Source of the DNA: Chitinophagaceae bacterium
GTDB lineage: Bacteria; Bacteroidota; Bacteroidia; Chitinophagales; Chitinophagaceae
Length of the DNA stretch: 8,141 nt
Direction of reading: 5' to 3'
NCBI GenBank assembly: GCA_003456175.1
Contig: DMPB01000117.1
Span: 1-8,141, forward strand
Part shown: positions 5,010 to 8,141 of the stretch, piece after piece
Layout of the letters: every line of letters begins with the position of its first letter
How positions within the stretch are numbered: position 1 is the stretch's first letter
Program-made: the position numbers and the translations under genes
Notes under the pieces: model-generated
Databases searched by the model: none
Seen by the model: the letters and a program-made list of their open reading frames with translations, nothing else
What the model was told of the DNA's origin: nothing

Positions 5010-7577
5010 TTACTTCGGATCTAAAGCTTGCTTGATACGCTCACTTACATCTTGTAAATGGTACTTGCTAAGCTTGTCGGTAGTAGTTGGAATAGCTGCA
5101 TTGATTTGAGCTCTTAAAGCTTGCAAATGTGCTTTTACGATAGAAGCAGCATCGGTATTTCTAAGGTTAGTACCAAAGCTAATAGTAATGCCACCACCAA
5201 GATTTTGAGATGTAGGTGGTGCTAATGCACTAATTAAAGCTTCTACATAAATCTTCTGTAGGTTTCTGCGGTATGGGTCTATTGGTTTCTTACTAACCAA
5301 TTCGCTCCAAATGCCTTTGCGAGCATCTTCTAACATTTCATCGGCCGTGTACACATTGCTGGCACCAAAACGGTTAGCACTAGTAAGCATACGACTCATA
5401 CGAGCACCGCTTAATAAGCTGTTCAATACGCTTGCTTGAACATTGCTTACGCTTTCGTTGCTAATTGGGTTGCTGAACTTGTTTAAGATGTTTTTATCTA
5501 ACAACCATGTTGGCGTTTCAAACAAGTTTCTGTTTAAGAAAGCCAATGCTTCTTTCTGATTGTTTTTCGGATTAGGCTCGTACACATCGCCTTTCTCTTC
5601 AATACTCTTAGGCGTTTCGTAGATACCGCCTACATGCTTTAATACATGGCCCATATAGCGGCTGAACTGGCCTACTAATTGGCCATACATTTCTTCAAGA
5701 TTGTCGTAACGGTCGCCAGCTTCTTTAGTCCACTCAGGTAAGTTGGCAAGAATACGCTTTAAGTTTTTAATGCCATACTCACCAGCTCTCATGCTGTTAT
5801 CACTAAGGTCTTCAGTTTGACTTCTAGGGTCAAATGGATTTGTTTCAGTACCGAACCATAAACGAGGATTTTTGCCAATACGTTCGATGATGGTTTTATT
5901 GCTTTCAGCTTTTTCTTCTTCATCTGTTTTAGCGAAGCTATAACGGTAACCCCACTCAATAGCCCATAAATCGTAATCGCCAATGCGAGGGAATAAGCCA
6001 GCTTGACTAATATTATCTTCAGGTTGCGCTACGTAGTTGAAACGAGCATAATCCATAATACTTGCAGTGTGGCCATTGGCTTCAACCCAAGCTTTGTCAC
6101 GTAATTTTTCAACTGGTGTTCTGCTGCTGCTACCCATGTTGTGACGTAGACCCAGCGTATGACCTACTTCGTGGCTACTAACAAAGCGAATTAATTGGCC
6201 CATTAACTCATCATCAAACTTCATGCTGCGAGCTTTCGGATCAACCGCGGCAGTTTGTATCATATACCAGTCGTGCAATAACTTCATTACATTATGGTAC
6301 CAACCAATATGGCTTTCAAGAATTTCACCACTGCGAGGGTCGTGAACGTTAGGGCCATAGGCATTTTCAATATCACTTGCGAAGTAGCGGATGAAGCTAT
6401 AGCGAGCATCTTCAGGGCTAATAGTAGTATCACCTTCAGGTAATTCTTTAGCCATAATAGCGTTCTTGAAGCCAGCTTTTTCAAAAGCCTTCTGCCAATC
6501 GTTTACCCCCATGATAAGGTACTTTCTCCATTTTTTAGGAGTAGCAGGGTCAATGTAGTACACAATAGGCTTAACGGGTTCAACCAATTCACCACGCTTG
6601 TATTTTTCCATGTCTTCTGGCTTGGGCTCAAGGCGCCAACGCACAGCAAAAACTTCTCTTTCTACCTTTTGTTGATCGTCGCCAAAAACAGTGTAATCAT
6701 CTGCGAAGTAGCCTACACGTGGGTCGAAGAAACGCTTTTTCATCGCTGTTTTAGGTAATAAAATCAACGATGTGTTCATTTCCATGGTGATAGCACCTGC
6801 TTCTTGTGCTGCTGGTAAAGAAGGCGCTGCTGGTGCACCAGGTACTCCAAAACCACCGCCAGCACTAGCGTTGAATGTTTTAACAGTTCTGATTTCGTTG
6901 TTGATTGGGAATGCTTTGATGCTGCTGATGTAGCTGCGATCAGGTGCCAATACGGTTACATTAAATCTACGCTTAATGAAAGGGTTAATACTTACAACCT
7001 GATTGTCCCCTTTGAAAAATTCAGTAACATCAATTACAACACCGCTGCTGTCTTTGCTTAGAGCCTTGATATCAAAAGCCGCTGCAATTGGGTTCACATT
7101 GCTGTTACGTACTGCTTTGTAAATGTCATTGGTACTATCGGCAGCACTAATAAGTGTAATAACACGTAAGAATACATTGTTGCTAGGGCCCTTTTCCCAA
7201 CTTAAGGTAACCTGATTTGCTAACTCACCACCGTAAGTGCCGCCACCGCCAGCAACCTTGCTGAAACGAGTAATGGCCATAAACTCACGATTTAACATAC
7301 TGTCGGCAATTTCAAAGTAGAATTTATCGTCTACTTTATGTACGGTAAACAAGCCTTTTTGTGAAATAGCTTTGTCTGTAATCACCTCTTTAAAGGCTTT
7401 AGGTCCTGGTTTGCTGTTCATCATGCCTGCACCGCCTGGCATACCTGCAGGTGCTTGAACAGTAGCGCCGGCTGGTGCGCCGGGGCGTGGAGTGCTAGGA
7501 GTTGGCGTGGTTGGTCGTTGTGCAATAGCACTCAACGTTCCCGCAGCTAGCATGGTAAGCAAAAAAATACGCTTCAT
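5010..7577 (-). CDS. Secreted zinc-dependent metalloprotease (DUF5118/DUF5117/DUF4953 type)
   Basis: This is an 855-residue protein. A signal peptide (MKRIFLLTMLAAGTLSAIA, cleavage probably before Q20) has no lipobox cysteine, so the product should be periplasmic or secreted and soluble. Residues 21-58 form a Pro/Ala/Gly/Thr-rich linker. Residues about 59-106 fit a DUF5118-like segment, about 107-315 a DUF5117-like region (interrupted by a Gly/Ala/Pro-rich loop near 238-262), and about 335 onward the DUF4953 metalloprotease. The active site HEVGHTLGLRH puts zinc ligands at H469, H473 and H479 with catalytic E470. SIMDY with M508 resembles the Met-turn of metzincins. I see no type IX secretion C-terminal domain. 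The substrate is unknown. The ATG at 7575-7577 directly precedes the signal peptide. The gene is monocistronic: terminator at its 3' end, divergent from the ExbB-like gene. Family assignment is from memory of these domains; the metalloprotease call itself is firm. Confidence 0.92.
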   Translation of the reverse strand: MKRIFLLTMLAAGTLSAIAQRPTTPTPSTPRPGAPAGATVQAPAGMPGGAGMMNSKPGPKAFKEVITDKAISQKGLFTVHKVDDKFYFEIADSMLNREFMAITRFSKVAGGGGTYGGELANQVTLSWEKGPSNNVFLRVITLISAADSTNDIYKAVRNSNVNPIAAAFDIKALSKDSSGVVIDVTEFFKGDNQVVSINPFIKRRFNVTVLAPDRSYISSIKAFPINNEIRTVKTFNASAGGGFGVPGAPAAPSLPAAQEAGAITMEMNTSLILLPKTAMKKRFFDPRVGYFADDYTVFGDDQQKVEREVFAVRWRLEPKPEDMEKYKRGELVEPVKPIVYYIDPATPKKWRKYLIMGVNDWQKAFEKAGFKNAIMAKELPEGDTTISPEDARYSFIRYFASDIENAYGPNVHDPRSGEILESHIGWYHNVMKLLHDWYMIQTAAVDPKARSMKFDDELMGQLIRFVSSHEVGHTLGLRHNMGSSSRTPVEKLRDKAWVEANGHTASIMDYARFNYVAQPEDNISQAGLFPRIGDYDLWAIEWGYRYSFAKTDEEEKAESNKTIIERIGKNPRLWFGTETNPFDPRSQTEDLSDNSMRAGEYGIKNLKRILANLPEWTKEAGDRYDNLEEMYGQLVGQFSRYMGHVLKHVGGIYETPKSIEEKGDVYEPNPKNNQKEALAFLNRNLFETPTWLLDKNILNKFSNPISNESVSNVQASVLNSLLSGARMSRMLTSANRFGASNVYTADEMLEDARKGIWSELVSKKPIDPYRRNLQKIYVEALISALAPPTSQNLGGGITISFGTNLRNTDAASIVKAHLQALRAQINAAIPTTTDKLSKYHLQDVSERIKQALDPK

Positions 7578-7695
7578 AAATCAAATAAGTGGTTATAGTG
7601 AAGTGATGAAAATAAATAAATAGCAGTAGTGAAATAAAAGAAACGGTTGAATGGTTGTTTTCTATGGATGAATTTCAATTTAAGTAGCTACAAAT

Positions 7696-7710
7696 ACCTT
7701 ACGGTAAATG
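7696..7710 (+). repeat. Dispersed 15-nt motif, exact copy 3
   Basis: ACCTTACGGTAAATG again, 119 nt upstream of the protease start codon and 187 nt upstream of the ExbB-like start. This is a plausible regulatory position for either gene, although the copies inside nuoM and beyond the protease 3' end argue against a simple operator. Confidence 0.6.
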
Positions 7711-7825
7711 TTTTAGCAATCTTAAAATGGCCTTTAAGCTTTTCTTAAAATAAACGGTGTAGATTAAAGTTCGCTCGGTAAATAAAAAGTTCTGAATAAT
7801 TTACTGCAAATACTTGTTTTTTCAA

Positions 7826-7859
7826 TTTGCAAATGCTTAAAATTGCGAACTCAATTTTG
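7826..7859 (+). promoter_or_regulatory. Candidate promoter of the ExbB-like gene
   Basis: TTTG at 7826-7829 and CAATTTTG at 7852-7859 (one mismatch to TAnnTTTG) are separated by 22 nt, within the range reported for Bacteroidota promoters. The start codon lies 38 nt after the -7 element. The -33 box sits in a perfect 10-bp palindrome ATTTGCAAAT (7825-7834). An 11-nt direct repeat (TGCAAATACTT at 7805-7815, TGCAAATGCTT at 7828-7838) surrounds it, so an operator here is possible. Confidence 0.35.
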
Positions 7860-7897
7860 TTAATTACAGATTTAAAACCTCAAAAAACCATTGTATC

Positions 7898-8141
7898 ATG
7901 GCTGAAATGAAACCTACTGCCACTGCGGCGTCAAAACCAGCTACAGCGGCACAACCGAAGAGAGGCAGCAACATTATTTCTTGGATTGCTCCTTTCGCTT
8001 GTTTAATCGTTGGCTTTTTGTTCTGGCGCTTCTTCTTAGGTAATCCAGACAACTTTACAACTCCTGACCCAGCTGGCGGTTTCTGGCCTAACCACAAAGG
8101 TCCTAAAGGTGGTTTGGTGAAAATGTACGAAGGTGGTATCG
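7898..8141 (+). CDS. MotA/TolQ/ExbB-family proton channel protein, N-terminal part
   Basis: The first 81 codons of a gene that runs off the right edge. The product starts MAEMKPTATAASKPATAAQP, a flexible Ala/Pro/Lys-rich cytoplasmic tail. One membrane helix follows at about residues 26-47 (IISWIAPFACLIVGFLFWRFFLG), then a Gly/Pro-rich loop with NPDNF and KGGLVKMYEGGI. In Bacteroidota ExbB/TolQ proteins this layout precedes the second membrane helix. ExbB/TolQ forms an inner-membrane channel with ExbD/TolR that uses the proton gradient to energise TonB-dependent uptake or envelope maintenance. The conserved channel helices lie outside the window, so ExbB and TolQ cannot be told apart. The ATG at 7898 is the first in frame and gives the usual start; a second Met at codon 4 is less likely. 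Expect exbD-like and tonB genes downstream. Confidence 0.72.
   Translation, partial: MAEMKPTATAASKPATAAQPKRGSNIISWIAPFACLIVGFLFWRFFLGNPDNFTTPDPAGGFWPNHKGPKGGLVKMYEGGI

Larger units (their letters stand above)
7578..7897. other. Divergent intergenic region between protease and ExbB-like gene
   Basis: This AT-rich 320-nt stretch should hold the promoters of both flanking genes. On the minus strand I found no good TAnnTTTG match, so the protease promoter is not located. On the + strand one candidate promoter (7826-7859) is visible. The region contains an exact copy of the 15-nt motif (7696-7710), a related fragment CGGTAAAT at 7776-7783, and a weak stem CTTAAA/TTTAAG (7721-7738). No open frame of interest was seen. 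Confidence 0.6.

Noticed and set aside
7230..7350. Partial matches to the 15-nt motif inside the protease gene (CCGTAAG near 7231, TACGGTAAA near 7341)
   Set aside because: Only 7-9 matching bases, explained by ordinary codons for T-Y-G and F-T-V-H; not counted as copies.
7864..8097. 77-codon minus-strand open frame over the ExbB-like start
   Set aside because: The + strand frame from 7898 gives a recognisable ExbB/TolQ N-terminus with a candidate promoter, so the antisense frame is a shadow.

Overview
The window looks like chromosomal DNA from a member of the Bacteroidota. I favour the Chitinophagaceae, but that is inference from protein style rather than a computed placement. The supporting signs are moderate to low GC, genes without obvious Shine-Dalgarno sequences, TAA stops throughout, and candidate promoters of the Bacteroidota type (TTG or TTTG, about 19-22 nt, then TAnnTTTG). 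The protein set also fits: a DUF5117/DUF4953-type zinc metalloprotease and an ExbB/TolQ-like protein with a short Ala/Pro/Lys-rich N-terminus.

Layout. Positions 1-3227 hold the distal end of a respiratory complex I operon on the + strand: the C-terminus of nuoL, then complete nuoM and nuoN, with 24-nt gaps between genes. A strong intrinsic terminator at 3256-3289 closes the operon. A single FtsX/MacB-type ABC transporter permease follows (3384-4664, +) with its own candidate promoter and no ATPase or adaptor gene beside it. A 345-nt gene-free stretch (4665-5009) separates it from the convergent gene. That stretch contains a perfect 17-bp GC-rich hairpin, three copies of a short repeated motif, and the terminator of the opposite-strand gene. 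The large minus-strand gene (5010-7577) encodes a secreted 855-residue zinc metalloprotease with a metzincin-like HExxHxxGxxH site. A 320-nt divergent intergenic region (7578-7897) follows, then the start of a MotA/TolQ/ExbB-family proton channel gene (7898 onward, +) that runs off the window.

How the genes work together. NuoL, NuoM and NuoN are the three antiporter-like membrane subunits that pump protons when NADH is oxidised by quinone. An ExbB/TolQ protein would spend the resulting proton gradient to energise the outer membrane, but that link is metabolic and not evidence of co-regulation. The permease and the protease are separate transcription units.

I found no clear new defence, mobile or biosynthetic system. 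The least explained signal is a 15-nt sequence, ACCTTACGGTAAATG. It occurs three times exactly (inside nuoM and on both sides of the protease gene) and twice in degenerate form near the protease 3' end. The 17-bp hairpin after the permease gene is the second thing worth checking.
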